Assembly (NCBI GenBank): GCA_037976565.1
Contig: CP137666.1
Coordinates: forward strand, 55,236,740 to 55,300,739
Source: Mesocentrotus franciscanus
Taxonomy: Eukaryota > Echinodermata > Echinoidea > Camarodonta > Strongylocentrotidae
DNA length: 64,000 nucleotides
Direction: 5' to 3'
Shown here: positions 13,201-24,710 of the stretch, piece by piece
Layout: every line of letters begins with the position of its first letter
Position numbering within the stretch: the first letter of the stretch is position 1
Made by a program: the position numbers and the translations under genes
The notes under the pieces: model-generated
The model's input: the letters and a program-made list of their open reading frames with translations, nothing else
Databases searched by the model: none
Told to the model about the DNA's origin: nothing

Positions 13201-16200
13201 AGAACAAAAAAAATTATCGACCAGGGTAGAAGAACCAGTGGTAAACTGATAATTCATAATCGATGTTGGCAACTGTTAATTGCATTAACTCCATATGTAT
13301 ATCATTTGAAGTAAATTCAAGATTAACATTTAAGTGATACAGGCTGGTACACAAATACATAATAAACATGCACGTTGTTTCTTGGTTAGTAATAATATAA
13401 TCAATATATCTATTGCTAAAACGTTAATGTAATTGTAACAAGATCGGACAAATAATCTATTGGTCAATAATTGCCAAAGGAAAATACAAATCACAAAATT
13501 GATATGCATTGTCATAATTTGCTTAACAAACTATGATAAATGTATTTTTCTGTGAACACGTGTAAAGTAATCATTAAACGCGTACACTTTGTGAAAACTT
13601 ATTCGACCAATCAACCGCCTTAAACAAAATCACGTGATGATACTTTCAACACCGAGCATAAAACTACACAATGTTACTTAACACCCAGTAATTATTAATG
13701 CATGCTTAAATCTGACCGGTGTTAAAAATAACACCAATGAGACAACACACCTTTATAATCGACACCAATGGTGTAAAAAAAAATCAATACCATACTGGTG
13801 TAAGAATTTTTACACCCTGGTTTTTACAGTGTACTACCTACCTACCTACTACCAACCTTATTTTAGAAACGAAATCAACTAATGCCAAATGCCTTGAATA
13901 ACCTTTCGAATACTATATATTCTTTGTAATCATGTTACTGCTATGCTCTTAAAAAAAAACACATTTGCCGTTAAAGACCAGTCGGCATGATGGAGCATCT
14001 CGGAGTAGACTTGAAACGTCGCAAGCTAAAACATAGAAGACCAGTCGAGTTGTTCATAGCGTTTGATGTTATTAATCCACTGCATGGATTATTGAGAACA
14101 TTCATATAGAAATAGTTTGTAAGATATGAATGGTGTACTTTTGATACCGACTAGAAGACTGTTAAATTCTTGTCGTCGTTTGATTAATGGGGATGGGGGT
14201 TGTCTCCGTACCTTTTAGTAGGGTTTCGAACCATGAGAACAATCTTGGCATTAGGTTGTAAAGCTCGGATGAGATCAGCGTTGGTGTATGGTGGTTCCTT
14301 GGCATTGGGGTACTGTTCTATCCACTCCAGCCCCATGGAATAGGCGGTCGATATCGAAGCATCACCTTCATAACAAATATAAAATTCGATTCCCAAATAA
14401 TCAAAACATACTGATGTAAGTGGATCGGGAGAGGGGGAAATTGGCCGCCCCCTTGAAGAAAAAAAATTAGGAGTAAACAAAAATTGTTCGAAAACATATT
14501 CCTTCGCATTTCTCACTTCTCACCATCACAATCCTTACGATAATTTTCCCCTCTTTCTTAGTTCTTCATTTTTTTCTTCTTCATAAAACGATCGCAAAGG
14601 CTTCGGAAAATTAACCTAAGGTAACTTCAAAAGCCTTTTCCATCACCTTTGAAAAAATTAATGTGGGAACATTGCGTAATCCGGACATGATTTCTAATTG
14701 AAATCGCCCTTGAGTTAATTTCCTTGCGATCGTGCTTTATATTATTTTCTTCTTCATCCCCTTTCTATTCCCTTGTTCTCCTTTTTCCTTTTCTCAATCT
14801 TGTTATTCCACCCTTGTCTCTTTTACGTTCAATCGCTGTCACTAAAATCATGCGGAGGTTAGTCCAAACCGGTTTTTATAGTAATAGGAAAACGTATCTT
14901 TACAATAAATATAAGTGATAATTATTTTCTTTTTAATTCTTATATTTCAATAATCGAGCGGATTATCGCATATTCAACGTAAAAACGCAAAAATTGAACG
15001 ATTTTCATCAAATCCGCTTATTCCACAGACCAATTAAAAAAATTCTTGAAAACATATCTCTTCCCAGAATAGTCATTCCTTTCAAACCATGTACTTATTT
15101 TAAGTTTAATGTAATATCGTGTAGTATTCTATTTTGTAACCGCTGTGATATAGTTGTACCAGGGGCGGATCCAGCCGGCGGCAGGAGGGGGCAATTCGTG
15201 AGAAAGTATTTATAAGCGATTTAGCCAGCCGGTAAATAAGCGGGGGTGGAGGCGGGTAAGAGCACTCATTTTTATTTCTTCTTCTGTTTTTGAAAAAAAA
15301 TAAAATTTAGCGGCGACTCAGCCGGGCCGGTAAAAATGCCCTGTGGATCCGCGCCTGAGTTGTACTATTATGTAGAGCGTACTTAATGCTATAGTTATTA
15401 ATCAGTTAGTGATTACTCTAATTCGGCATATAATTAACTCAGTGTTCTTTCATTTTCGTATGTTCTTTTTTACTCCTGTTCTTTTGTTTATAGATCTATA
15501 TAATGCAGAAGATTTTATGTAATTTCCTTTTTTTCTCAAGTGCGCCTTGAGCATTTTATTTCAAGCGAATTCGGCGCCTTACATATCACATATATTATTA
15601 TCATTATTGTTATCATTATCATCTAACCATAGACAATCGGGTGGTAAGGCTGCTTAACCTGCTCTCTTCTGTCGACCTTCTCTTCAATAAGTCTAGGAAC
15701 CATTTGAAATTTGTAGAAATTAAGATACCACTCCAAAGAGCTGTCGTCGGGACCCCCAGTTATGTTACGAGAACGTAATACTGAAATGGAAAATCATAAT
15801 AAGAAAATAATAATATAAATGAATAAGTAAGTAAATAAATAAATGAATTAATAAATAAATGAATAAATGAATGATTGAATCAAAATAAAATATATAAACA
15901 AATAAATAAACAAATACGTAAACAAATTAGAATAAATAAATAACGATAGTACAAAGAATTATAATATCCATTATGATAATGATGATGATGATGATGACGA
16001 CGATCATGCTTATAAGAATAATAATTTGTACAATAACAACAAAAAACAACAAAAAACATAATAATAAAAATAAATGATGACCCAGAAAAGAGGAAGTTGA
16101 TCAAAGATATAAAGTGTAGGCCCTATAATATAGTTGGTATCAATTTGAAACAAGTGTCCGTTGATTTAAAACAGTTGCAAAATATTAAACTTATTTTTCA

Positions 16201-18454
16201 TGACTTAATTTCAGGATACTCTACCAATCTTCTTGTGCTTTTACAACTTGGACAAAGGCATTGAATTATAGGAAGGGTGTTAATACCCTTTCTCTCTGGT
16301 ACCACCTCTGGATGTGCTAGTAATATATGGCACTGTTTAAGATTGTCATTGGCGTAGCTATACGTCAAGACACGGGCGGGGGCTAAAATGGCGGGGAAAT
16401 AGGGAATAAACAGAAGACAGAAGAGAAAAATGAATGGGGGGGGGGTTTAGGACGAGGACATGAGTCTTCCCGCACACCTCCAATCGATGGCCTAATAATT
16501 AGCATTTTATTCTTTGAATTTTTAAGATTGCCTTACAAGTGATCCGACATTAATATTTCGCCGGCGAGAATTGCCCCGGGTGTTATTTTGTCCAAAGTTA
16601 GCTTAGGTTTAAGGTGAAATTTAGGGTTATAGTTATAGGGTTAAGGTTAAGGTTAGCATAGGGTCACAGTTAGAGTTAGGGCTTATGGCATAGGATTAGT
16701 ATTCCCGTTAAGGTTAGGGATATGGTAAGGGTTAAAAATAGGGTTAGGGTCAAGGTCAAGGTTAAGGTTACGTTACGGTTAGGTTCAGGGTTAAAGTTTG
16801 GAATCCGGTTAGGATATTGACCGCGGAGCATTTTTCGCAGGAGCTTGTGTCTTCCAAGTGCCTTACCGCCGACCGTATGGACATGACTCCTCATGAAGCC
16901 GTGTCTTCTTGGCCCCCACCAATGGGGTTCTTTGGCTACCTTGGTGACGTCTGGGTGTTGCACTAGCTTGTCCCAAATGTCTGTGGTAGCGCACTTGTAC
17001 ATGCCGATGATGTAGAAGTATGGCAAGCAATTCAGCTCAGTCCCGCCTCGAAGCCAGCAAGGATTCTTGAAGTTGTTCAGAAATCGGGTGGGAATTTTCT
17101 CGAACAACTGAAGGAGTAGTAGTGTGGAAATGAAATGAAATTGACATGCAGAAAATGGATCATGAAAAGGTGCCTTTTAATTTTTTGCTTGTCAGATCAT
17201 GGACTGATTTGTGCCCCCATCTCTCCCCGTGCAAGAGAATCATGGAATCGCTACCAGAGATAAGACCACTTCGGAGATAGCACATGTAAAAAATAGTCCC
17301 CTAATATCATCAGACCTTACAAACATTGAGAATTCCCACTTTGTGCATTTTAGAACAATGTCTACGAAAGTGATGGAGGTGCTTCATGCCATACCTTTTG
17401 TTTGCCCATGTTATGATGTAATCACGTATTGTGTTGATGAATGTACTATTATCAGTCTCTTTTTTATGTAAAAGAGTATGTCATGTTCTGTGTGGTTTTG
17501 AATAAAATGAACTTGAACTTGAACTTGAAAAGAACACTATGTCTTCCTCCTGTGTCTCATAGCATGGACCGTCGACCTACACAAATAATTAATGATTACA
17601 TAACTTTCGTGAACATGAATTGTATCCAACATAAATTTTGTCTCGATGGGTTTTATATTTGTGTACAATCTGACCTTTAATGTGCCCATGCGCAGATAGT
17701 AATCTTCGAATTAAGTGGTTTGTAGCAAACTCACCTCAGGAGCCGATAAGACGAGTTCCTTTGTGGCGCCAGGTCGCATGGTCGTCATCTCGTTGTCCTT
17801 CAAGTATAAAACACGTCCTCAGCATCATACTGAAAAACATTGGGATAGTAAGGTTCCGACACCTTATGAAATGATATGCTGTACTTTGGCTCTTTGATTG
17901 GGGTAAATTCTGATGAAGCATTAATGTTCCGATTCAAAGTAGCGGTGCTCCCGTCTTCCAATTTACTCATTGTCTGTTGTCTCCACTTGTTACTCTCATT
18001 TTGTTCCTCGTTTATTCTCTCCACCATTCCATGCTCTGCTTTCTCCTGTATTTCTTGCAAATGAATTTGTCCGTTGTTGCCATGGTTTGAGGTGAATTTG
18101 TTTTGGTTAAATGGATTGGAGATAAGATCTGGGACGATGGCATGCTGAAGGACGATGAGCAGGATTGTTGAGACGATGATGAACATCAAAATTAGCACCT
18201 GGTAGTAGGGTAAACAAAAATTGTAATCCGAATGAAAAAAACAAGGTTGAACTAGCAACAGTAGAATAAAAACTTTTAAGAGAAGAAGGCCAAAAGGATT
18301 TATAAAAAAGAAGATAAAGACTAGGACAAAAATCATGTCTGAGTTTACATCACGACAATTATAATCTGGCGCTGCTCAGGGCTCACGATCAATTGGGCAA
18401 AAAGAATTTCCATTTTCGGTTTAACTTAATAAAATTTGGAGTGGACTTTAAAAG

Positions 18455-18487
<33 letters not shown>

Positions 18488-18708
18488 ATGCATGATAACA
18501 TCCTCATTGTAAGTATTTATTGTAAACCGTTGTAATCTTATTCGAGCTTTTGAAAGTTTTTATCAAAACTTTAAGGCTCTTCTTGAAAAAATAAACGTAA
18601 CATGTACAATATTCATAATCATAATAATAGTAAATTCCAACTGTAACACTGTAATGAAATCGTTATCTAATAATATAGTCTTACCTGTGTTCGTAGCCCT
18701 TTCATCAT
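10058..18708 (-). CDS. CHST15-like: CHST15-like carbohydrate sulfotransferase, whole gene (8 exons)
   Basis: The gene is read right to left. Exons: 18708-18685, 18198-17735, 17107-16867, 15780-15628, 14365-14212, 12648-12486, 10761-10599 and 10233-10058. All introns are GT-AG and phases agree from exon to exon. Summed coding length is 1538 nt, 2 nt more than a multiple of three; the surplus is explained by a GTGT doublet at 17811-17814. Without it the product is 511 residues. The protein is a type II Golgi membrane protein: signal anchor at residues 9-30, a variable stalk, then a PAPS-dependent sulfotransferase domain with a 5'-phosphosulfate loop (IGMYKCATTDIWDKL) and a 3'-phosphate site (VLMVRNPTKRAIS). 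The ending LLDDFFRPYNQELAKL resembles CHST15 (GalNAc-4-sulfate 6-O-sulfotransferase). Such genes are often multicopy in marine invertebrates, so exact substrate is not known. Confidence 0.85.
10599..10761 (-). CDS. CHST15-like: CHST15-like exon 7
   Basis: Reads PYNLIPDIQAGIYHVYLQDW, then SVLVIRLEDWQANQVEVY. The G-x-Y-x-x-x-L-x-x-W and V-x-x-x-E-D motifs are typical of the C-terminal half of Golgi sulfotransferases. Acceptor has a long TTTCTTTTTCAG tract; donor C|GTGAGT. Confidence 0.85.
11624..12338. mobile_element. Non-autonomous hAT element (715 bp) in a CHST15-like intron
   Basis: Ends are CAGTGGCGTA and TACGCCAGTG (9 of 10 inverted match), flanked by an exact 8-bp target duplication TTTGGGAT (11616-11623 and 12339-12346), the size expected for hAT transposons. 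The inside holds about four diverged tandem units built on GGGGCGGAGCCCCCAGAAGC, each followed by TTTTAGGCATTTAATTACGG. No transposase is encoded. Related sequence makes up the inner part of the larger elements at 24711 and 44208. Confidence 0.85.
12486..12648 (-). CDS. CHST15-like: CHST15-like exon 6
   Basis: Reads AISWWWYSHKSLHKNLRWPY and on to YCAYASGC before donor GTGAGT. Carries the serine of the 3'-phosphate site and four cysteines that may form disulfides in the Golgi lumen. The run of three tryptophans replaces the more usual Tyr-Ser-Asp-Tyr after the arginine. Confidence 0.8.
12875..13831. mobile_element. 957-bp TA-flanked inverted-repeat DNA element
   Basis: Starts CACTGCAAAAACCAGAGTG and ends with the inverted counterpart (CTGGTTTTTACAGTG); TIRs of about 35 bp with few mismatches, flanked by TA on both sides (12873-12874 and 13832-13833). 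The TA target fits Tc1/mariner-type MITEs. Inside, TTAACACC/GGTGTTAA motifs recur in both orientations near both ends, and ATCGACC repeats occur at 13165-13195. No protein is encoded. It lies in a CHST15-like intron. Confidence 0.7.
14212..14365 (-). CDS. CHST15-like: CHST15-like exon 5: 3'-PSB region
   Basis: Encodes GDASISTAYSMGLEWIEQ, then ADLIRALQPNAKIVLMVRNP ending TKR. The last segment, with arginine after a hydrophobic strand and serine in the next exon (RAIS), is the 3'-phosphoadenosine-binding motif of PAPS sulfotransferases. Donor AG|GTACGG, phase 2. Confidence 0.85.
15160..15357. mobile_element. hAT MITE (198 bp)
   Basis: Begins CAGGGGCGGATCCAG and ends GGATCCGCGCCTG, with an exact 8-bp target duplication AGTTGTAC at 15152-15159 and 15358-15365. 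Non-coding. Its interior (GCGACTCAGCCGG type) is related to sequence near 26690 and 42900. Confidence 0.88.
15628..15780 (-). CDS. CHST15-like: CHST15-like exon 4
   Basis: Reads LRSRNITGGPDDSSLEWYLN through RLIEEKVDRREQ to PYHPIVY and G. Acceptor ATTTCAG; donor G|GTTAGA in phase 1. A nearer possible donor (CAG|GTTAAG) was not used because only the distal one joins the next exon in frame, giving YGDAS, the conserved (G-[DE]-A-S) step of this family. Confidence 0.75.
15785..15965. repeat. AAAT-type simple sequence
   Basis: Imperfect AATA/AAAT tetranucleotide tract immediately beyond the exon 4 acceptor of the CHST15-like gene, followed at about 15975-16000 by a short GATGAT run. Confidence 0.7.
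16600..16800. repeat. Interstitial telomere-like repeat tract
   Basis: About 200 bp of degenerate GGTTAGGG / GGTTAAGG / AGGGTTA units on the plus strand, close to a CHST15-like exon. The canonical animal telomere unit is TTAGGG, but here units are highly variable, so this is an old interstitial or simple repeat and not a chromosome end. Confidence 0.7.
16867..17107 (-). CDS. CHST15-like: CHST15-like exon 3: 5'-PSB region
   Basis: Contains LFEKIPTRFLNNFKNPCW, then FYIIGMYKCATTDIWDKLVQ, which aligns with the PAPS 5'-phosphosulfate-binding loop of sulfotransferases, and KEPHWWGPRRHGF, a hallmark of the CHST15 group. The usual Lys-Gly-Gly-Thr-Thr is here Tyr-Lys-Cys-Ala-Thr-Thr, keeping the lysine and two threonines. 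Donor G|GTAAGG, phase 1. The intron that follows starts within a telomere-like repeat tract (see 16600-16800). Confidence 0.85.
17380..17535 (+). repeat. 3' tail of a LINE- or SINE-like element
   Basis: Ends AATAAAATGAACTTGAAC with three TTGAAC units (about 17503-17533), the short-hexamer 3' end seen in CR1/L2-type elements. Lies in the intron between exons 2 and 3 of the CHST15-like gene. Confidence 0.45.
17735..18198 (-). CDS. CHST15-like: CHST15-like exon 2: membrane anchor and stalk, frame disrupted
   Basis: It begins VLILMFIIVSTILLIVL, a hydrophobic signal anchor of about 20 residues, followed by a polar Asn/Gln/Glu-rich stalk. Reading runs to YDAEDV and then hits TGA in the original frame. 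If GTGT at 17811-17814 is read as GT, the frame continues as LYLKDNEMTTMRPGATKELV and reaches the donor GAG|GTGAGT in the phase demanded by exon 3. The extra 2 nt may be a real null allele, a sequencing or assembly error, or a pseudogene mark; every other exon is intact, which argues against a long-dead gene. Confidence 0.75.
18455..18486. repeat. (ATT)n microsatellite
   Basis: About nine uninterrupted ATT units in intron 1 of the CHST15-like gene. Not clearly attached to a SINE body. Confidence 0.85.
18685..18708 (-). CDS. CHST15-like: CHST15-like exon 1 (start codon)
   Basis: A 24-nt coding exon, MMKGLRTQ, followed by donor GTAAGA. The start is chosen because it is the first ATG in phase with the transmembrane anchor of exon 2; two ATGs are adjacent and the first is taken. 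The basic residues before the anchor fit a type II topology. Confidence 0.65.
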
Positions 18709-20442
18709 GATTCTACACTAATACGCAAAACTTCTCAATATACTAATTATCCATCGCTGTTGAGTCAGTTCCAGATCGAAGAATTTTGCCATCAGTCAGA
18801 GAGTACGTTTGAAACACACATGAACATATGGAGCTGTTCCCTTGACTTGTATAAAGAAACACATCACAATAGGCTTTCTTTTCTTTATCTTTTCGGTGCT
18901 CCTATCGATTATATTATTTTCGTCACAACGCAGTATGTTCATGGAGCTGATCGATAAGGCTGCGCTGCCTTTGTATACTAGCTCCAACCACAAGTGGCAA
19001 TCTTATGTAGAGGGGAAACGGTGGTGGTGACTGATGGTGGTGGGGCTGATTTTTTTTTTTTGGGGGGGGGGGGCAAGAACCACCCGCTCCCAACTTGACC
19101 GGCCAAATTAATAGTCCTTTTTATTATCTTATTTTACAAGTTTTGACTTCTATGAACATAACTGACACGAGAGAGATGGAAAACTATAAGATGAGGAATA
19201 ATCTTGAAAAGGCATTTCTTTAGCGAACCGATGGATTTAGGGAATAACATTTCTAGGGGCATCCCTGTCTCGATCTCCACTCGCATGCCCTGCATGCTAA
19301 TAAATGTTGAGATGATGATAAGTAAATCCTATAATTATCAAGTGTTACATATAAAATTGAGGTAAATAATGGTATTGCTGGCTGGGTCCGATAAAATACA
19401 TTGAAATTGAGACAAGAAGAAAGGATGTTTTCAAATCTTTTCGAAAGATGCTCGATCTTTTTTATCATCACCTAGCTTGAACGAGTTTATGCAATCGAAT
19501 CAAATAAAGATCGAATATAGAAAATAATTCTAACATGCTATGAAAACAAACATACAAACAACAAGTCATAAATTATTGTGGATTGAACAGGGCCAAACTC
19601 GACAAGCTTTTGTTATTATTTTGTTGGCTCGATTTACCGAATAGGCCTATAAAACCTATTGCCATGCCGAAAGTCAATATAATCTTTAAAATTTTTGTAC
19701 TGAATGAGTGAATGAATGATTGAACATCAACAACAGCAAACAGAAGAAGAAGAAAAGAAAACATATGGCGAACACAAGCAAAGCATTTCAGACGAATGGG
19801 TTTATCGAAAGAACTTTGATACCTAAAACAAATCATCATAATGGGAATCAAAACAGGTCTTAGTGCAGCAGTACAAAATCAGGCAATGACCTTAACTTTA
19901 TGTATACAGAATTATAGTGAGAAGATTAAAACATGCTGAAGATAAATAGAATACAGGTTTTGATGACATTTTTACCTGGCACCGTTGATGACGGGCGTGA
20001 TGCCCAATTCCTAAACCTGGACTGGTGTAGGGTACATTTTATTTCTTTTTCAAAAGAAGTCCCCTTTGATGTAAACAGCTACCCATTTATTTCATTTGAT
20101 TTAATTTGTCTTTTTTTACGTTAAATTTTCGAAGGAATAATTTGTTTTCTTCATTGAAATGAAATATGAAAAAAGCTATACAACTTGAGAGAAGGTTGAG
20201 TAGTGGGAGCGAAATTTTGCCCTCACAGAAACTAGGTATTTCATGGTTTGAAATACTAGAAATATGGATATAAGAGTTTATATGAAGACATAATCATCAT
20301 ATAATGTCATAATATGATAATCTAGCTCAAAATAAATGTCTAAGAATGCCAGTTCGCAAGTGCTCGCTAACGGTCCAATTCAAAATTCAAACTGCTCGAT
20401 TTTGATAATTGTTGATACTATATAGCGCCATCTCTCAGTGAA
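18709..20442. other. Upstream flank of the CHST15-like gene
   Basis: No gene recognised. Contains a T12/G12-type homopolymer pair at 19050-19073 next to sequence resembling decayed MITE ends. May include a 5' UTR intron of the sulfotransferase gene. Confidence 0.4.
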
Positions 20443-20730
20443 CTATGGCCATGTGCAAACTGACAGCGCGCGCGCGCTATAGCTAGCTCTGCACCACACT
20501 GGCTCCGCATCGAAACGACCAAAGTGCTGTCGTGTCTCGAAGACCAGCAGCTTACGGTAGCTGGCAAACAAGCGCCCGTCCTGCCGGGCGGATACTACTG
20601 CCGTGAGTCCCTGGTCGCTATGCATGTTTGTCGGCATACCGGCATGAAAGTACCGTTGTACTTTGTGGCTGCGCTTTATATCGCCGCCGAAAGAAGACAA
20701 AAGGAAAAAATGATTAACATACCCTCTCAC
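20443..20730 (-). promoter_or_regulatory. CpG- and GC-rich block, candidate promoter or 5' exon
   Basis: A 290-bp GC-rich, CpG-containing island in AT-rich surroundings, beginning with alternating GCGCGCGCGCG at about 20466-20476. A 95-codon open frame spans it on the minus strand but has no recognisable motif. Because it is the nearest CpG-rich block upstream of the minus-strand CHST15-like start, a promoter or non-coding first exon of that gene is possible. This is inference from composition and position only. Confidence 0.3.
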
Positions 20731-22064
20731 AAGATTTTGGACTAACTATGTGAAAATCATGACGTAAGGATGAAAATTAGACCCATTATTGTTGTGTTTG
20801 ACCGAGATGATCTCCCAGTTGCGTCTACCGGGTTGGGCAGATTTTTGGAGTAGGCCCTACATTATTTTGCATGCTACTATACTACATACGGTAATAGTAT
20901 CGATATGCCAGTGCAATCCATAGCTTGTCGATGTCGCGGCCTCTATATAGCTAGTTGCGCGGTCGGGAGCATGCAGGGGCTATAGGAAGTTGCTTTCCTG
21001 TTTCAGTATGGGGCCTGCCCACGAGAACGAAGGCCCCCGAAAAGGCGTTTAAAAAAATGTTCAATTATTGCCCTTTGCGACCTACTCAAAAATGTTGAAA
21101 ACTACGTACCGGTGGGGGCCCGTGGAGGGGGAGTGAACACTCCTTTTCCCCTCAACATCAACCCCTTGAGCAATAACATGTTTTACTCTTTTTTTGGTCA
21201 GGGGGTGGGCCATCGATAAAACACAGATAAAGGGTATCTTAAAAATTCTAAAACACCTAAAACACCCATTTTCCAAGGGGGGTATTTGAACACCCAAAAC
21301 ACCCCTGACCCCCTCGATAAGTACTAATGAGGCTATCACTACAGTTTTATCTTAATATAATATCAAAAAATTTAGCGCTCCTGTTATTCCCAAATCCTAG
21401 ATCTTCCTTTCACTAAAATGTATAGGCCTAACTGCCCATGCAGGCCTATAAAAAAAAGTACCATCTATACAGAAACAACAATAATTATTAGTGCTTTATG
21501 CTATTTTCAATGGGAATGTTTACTTATTTTTTATTCTTATTGACGATCTACAGCTTTTTCAGGTTGAATTGGGGGCAAAACAAAAAAAAATAGTTAGGCC
21601 TATCTAGGCCATAATGAATTTAACCGCAGCACATTATTGGTCCCTCCCCCATTTATTTTATTAAATGAAATGGGTTGAGCAAAGAATTCTGTGGGATAGA
21701 GAGAGCGTGGGGTCTTCTAGTATTATCATCACTATACTACAGAACTGTCAATAGTCGATATTACATGTTTTTACTTCTTCATCCATATAATCATGAATTT
21801 TATTCAAAGTCCATGCATTATAATAATGGAATAAGCAGTTCCATCGACGATTATCTTGAGCATGCAGCCTAAGCATCTCGTCTCTCTTAGTACAACAAGA
21901 AGTCTACCTTTTGTTTTGTTATTAATTCTCATTATCAATTTCATTGATTTTCATCATTATAATAATTTTGATTATTATCAGTATAATCACATTTATTTTC
22001 GAAACGGTACACCAGATTGTGATAAATTGTTGTATTATCATGATTAAATTATTGTGGAAGATCA

Positions 22065-22218
22065 GGGGCGTTCCATGAAACAATTAGTCGGTGGTTTTCA
22101 CCGACTAATATCATTTTCACCGACAATTTTATTGTCACCGACTATTTCCAGGCCTCTGATTGGTCAAATTTAGTCGGCCCCGACAGTTGTCGGTGGACAA
22201 ATGTTGATGAAATGCCCC
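22065..22218. mobile_element. MITE-like inverted repeat
   Basis: Begins GGGGCGTTCCATGAA and ends with an imperfect inverted copy (TTGATGAAATGCCCC); inside, AGTCGGTGGTTTTCACCGAC and later ACCGACTA / TAGTCGG motifs alternate in orientation. No convincing target duplication was found, so superfamily is not assigned. Confidence 0.55.
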
Positions 22219-23729
22219 CCAGATGTACCGAAACATTTCCAATTGTTTAGACGATACTTGCCAAGTCATTGTAAGGTAATAGCTATCGCCCCATGCACCA
22301 TAATTATATCCCCCACCATCCTCCAGTGGCGTAATTAGCCAAAACTTTTGGGAGGGGGGCGGCAGCCATCCGCATCCCAAACATTATGTTACCACCCCGC
22401 CACACCACACAAAAACATCATGACAAAATATTATACTCATATGTGGCTAACTATAATGCGATGAGGAAGGGTTGAGTTCTGGGAAGGTTCAGAAAGTTTT
22501 GTTTGTTTTTAATCGAAATTTGACTAGAAAAAGATGACAACATAATTAATTACACTTTAAAAGACTCTTTCAAAACCAACCGACCTAAAAACGGCGCATA
22601 ACCCAGTTTTAATTAGGAAAAGACGTTTTGATGCATGGTGGCACCCGAACTTTTCCTCCACTATTATGTTCTTTGTTTTTTTTGGAGATAACACAGCAGT
22701 ATATAAAAATTCGAAAAATTTATATTGATTCACGTATCTTTGTGTAATTACAAATGGATTGAAAGATGAATTAGGCAATTTCCAGAACTCAACTTCCACT
22801 TCAATGATAATTATATAAATATTAATAATAAGACCTTGTTGCGTGATAATACAATACGGCCTTTGTTTGCGAGCGAGCAAAGTTAACGAGCCGCTTTGAC
22901 ATAATGTTAAACATTTTGGGCCTACCGTAATAGGGGCCTACCGGCTGTAATCATTTGGGGCATTAAATATGGCTTACCAAAACATTTTTTAAGAACATGC
23001 TATCCGAGCATGTCCAGCATAAATTATAATGGTAGATGACAAAAAAAGCAAAAGCATCATTGCGAAGCCTGTTAGAAATTCATTCGACCTAGGGGCCCCG
23101 TCTTATAAAGAGTTGAAAATTATGAATCACAACAATGTACGTAAAAGATAGAAGACTTGCTGACTCTTTATAAGATGGGACCCTGAAGAACAAGAAAGAT
23201 GAGAGGATGAATGGAATATGATGAACAGAAGGGAAGATGAAGTCGAACATGTAAGGACGAGAAGGAAAAGAAAAACTAATTGTTATTCGGACCGAAAACG
23301 GCATTTTAACTATATTGATACCTTCGAGTTTTACTTAAATAAATGTTGACATTTTTTTTCAAAATGAATTCATGCAATATTTACATGTATTTTGTTTAGT
23401 CATAATTTCTTGAAAAACATGCTTGAATTGCATTGCTGGGGAGGGGGAGCAACTGCCCCAAACCCTATCAGTATCGGCCCGGTATAACGTATAAAAATGG
23501 ACACAATAATTGTTATGGTTATTGAAGCTTCATCATCTCCAGAAGAAGGAACTGACTTAGATGCAGCATTTCAGCATTACCAGCGCCTGGTGAGTAATTG
23601 TGTTGCATTATTATTTCGTTAGCAGCTAATTAGCTTGGACCACTTATGCGGGAAGAGGGGGTCGTAATTATGTGGGGAAGTTCTTTTCTAACAAACACCT
23701 AGAGTGTTTCATTTTAATGTTCTCAAGCG

Positions 23730-23867
23730 CAGGGCCGTAGCCAGAGTTTGATGTTTGGGGGGGGGGGGCGCATACATGTATTTGATCGACGTCCTGGGGA
23801 GGGGTCTAGGAGGATGGGTGTGTGATCTTGGAAATTTTGGGGCACGTGCCCCCTGGCTACGGGCCTG
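23730..23867. mobile_element. hAT-type MITE (138 bp)
   Basis: Ends CAGGGCCGTAGCCAG and CTGGCTACGGGCCTG are inverted repeats (one offset base). Flanks CTCAAGCG and CTCTCGCG match at 6 of 8 positions, consistent with an aged 8-bp target duplication. A G12-type tract lies near the left end. Confidence 0.7.
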
Positions 23868-24710
23868 CTCTCGCGTATTACAGGTTGTCACATACATTAT
23901 CACCAGTCAATGGCATCATCAATGATTTTATCTTGGTATCCCTTCGATTTATATTAGCCAAAACATTTTTTGTTTGGGGGGGAGGGGCGGGAGGTGGGGT
24001 AGCCGATCCACACGCTATAATTTAGTTCACTGCCCCGTAACCCTACAAACGTACAGAATTTAATATGCGGCCTATACTCATAGTTACGATAATAATTGTA
24101 ATAACATATATTTTGAATAATAGGGCCTCGTTGCATTTATAGGATAACAAAATATGTGCCGTGAGCGAGAGAAACGAGCGAGCTTTGGCAAAATCTTGCA
24201 AGTAAAAAGTGTTGTTTTTAAAGCAGTAGGGGCCTTTACCTGACATAATTTGGGGCATTGAATATGGACTTCCAACACATTTTTGGAATAAAATACTGTA
24301 TCCAAACATTGACTAAAAACATAATCCGAGCTACGATTTCAGCTGGTGTGCATAATAGGTGCAGAAGAATAGTGATGGTAGATGAAAAATTATATGATAG
24401 CAAGAGCAACCGTGGGAAGCGTATCAGAAATTCATTATACCAGAAAGAAAAAACAGAGGAAGAGGATGAATGGAATATGATAAGAAAGGGAGAAGAAATA
24501 CAATATGTATTGCGAGCGAAGGTAAGAAATTGATATTTTCAATTTAAAAAAAAAACTATCAATGCCAATTTCTGACACTGGAATTACGTTTAATTTTTCA
24601 ATAGTTTAAATAATATTTCTGATAAAGAGAGGGGAGGAGTCAACTGCCCCATGCAAAAACGCAATGAGCACGCCATGGTGCTTATATAAAATCACCATTG
24701 TTCTTGTCGT

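Noticed and set aside
16600..16800. Chromosome end
   Set aside because: Units are degenerate and unique genes continue on both sides.
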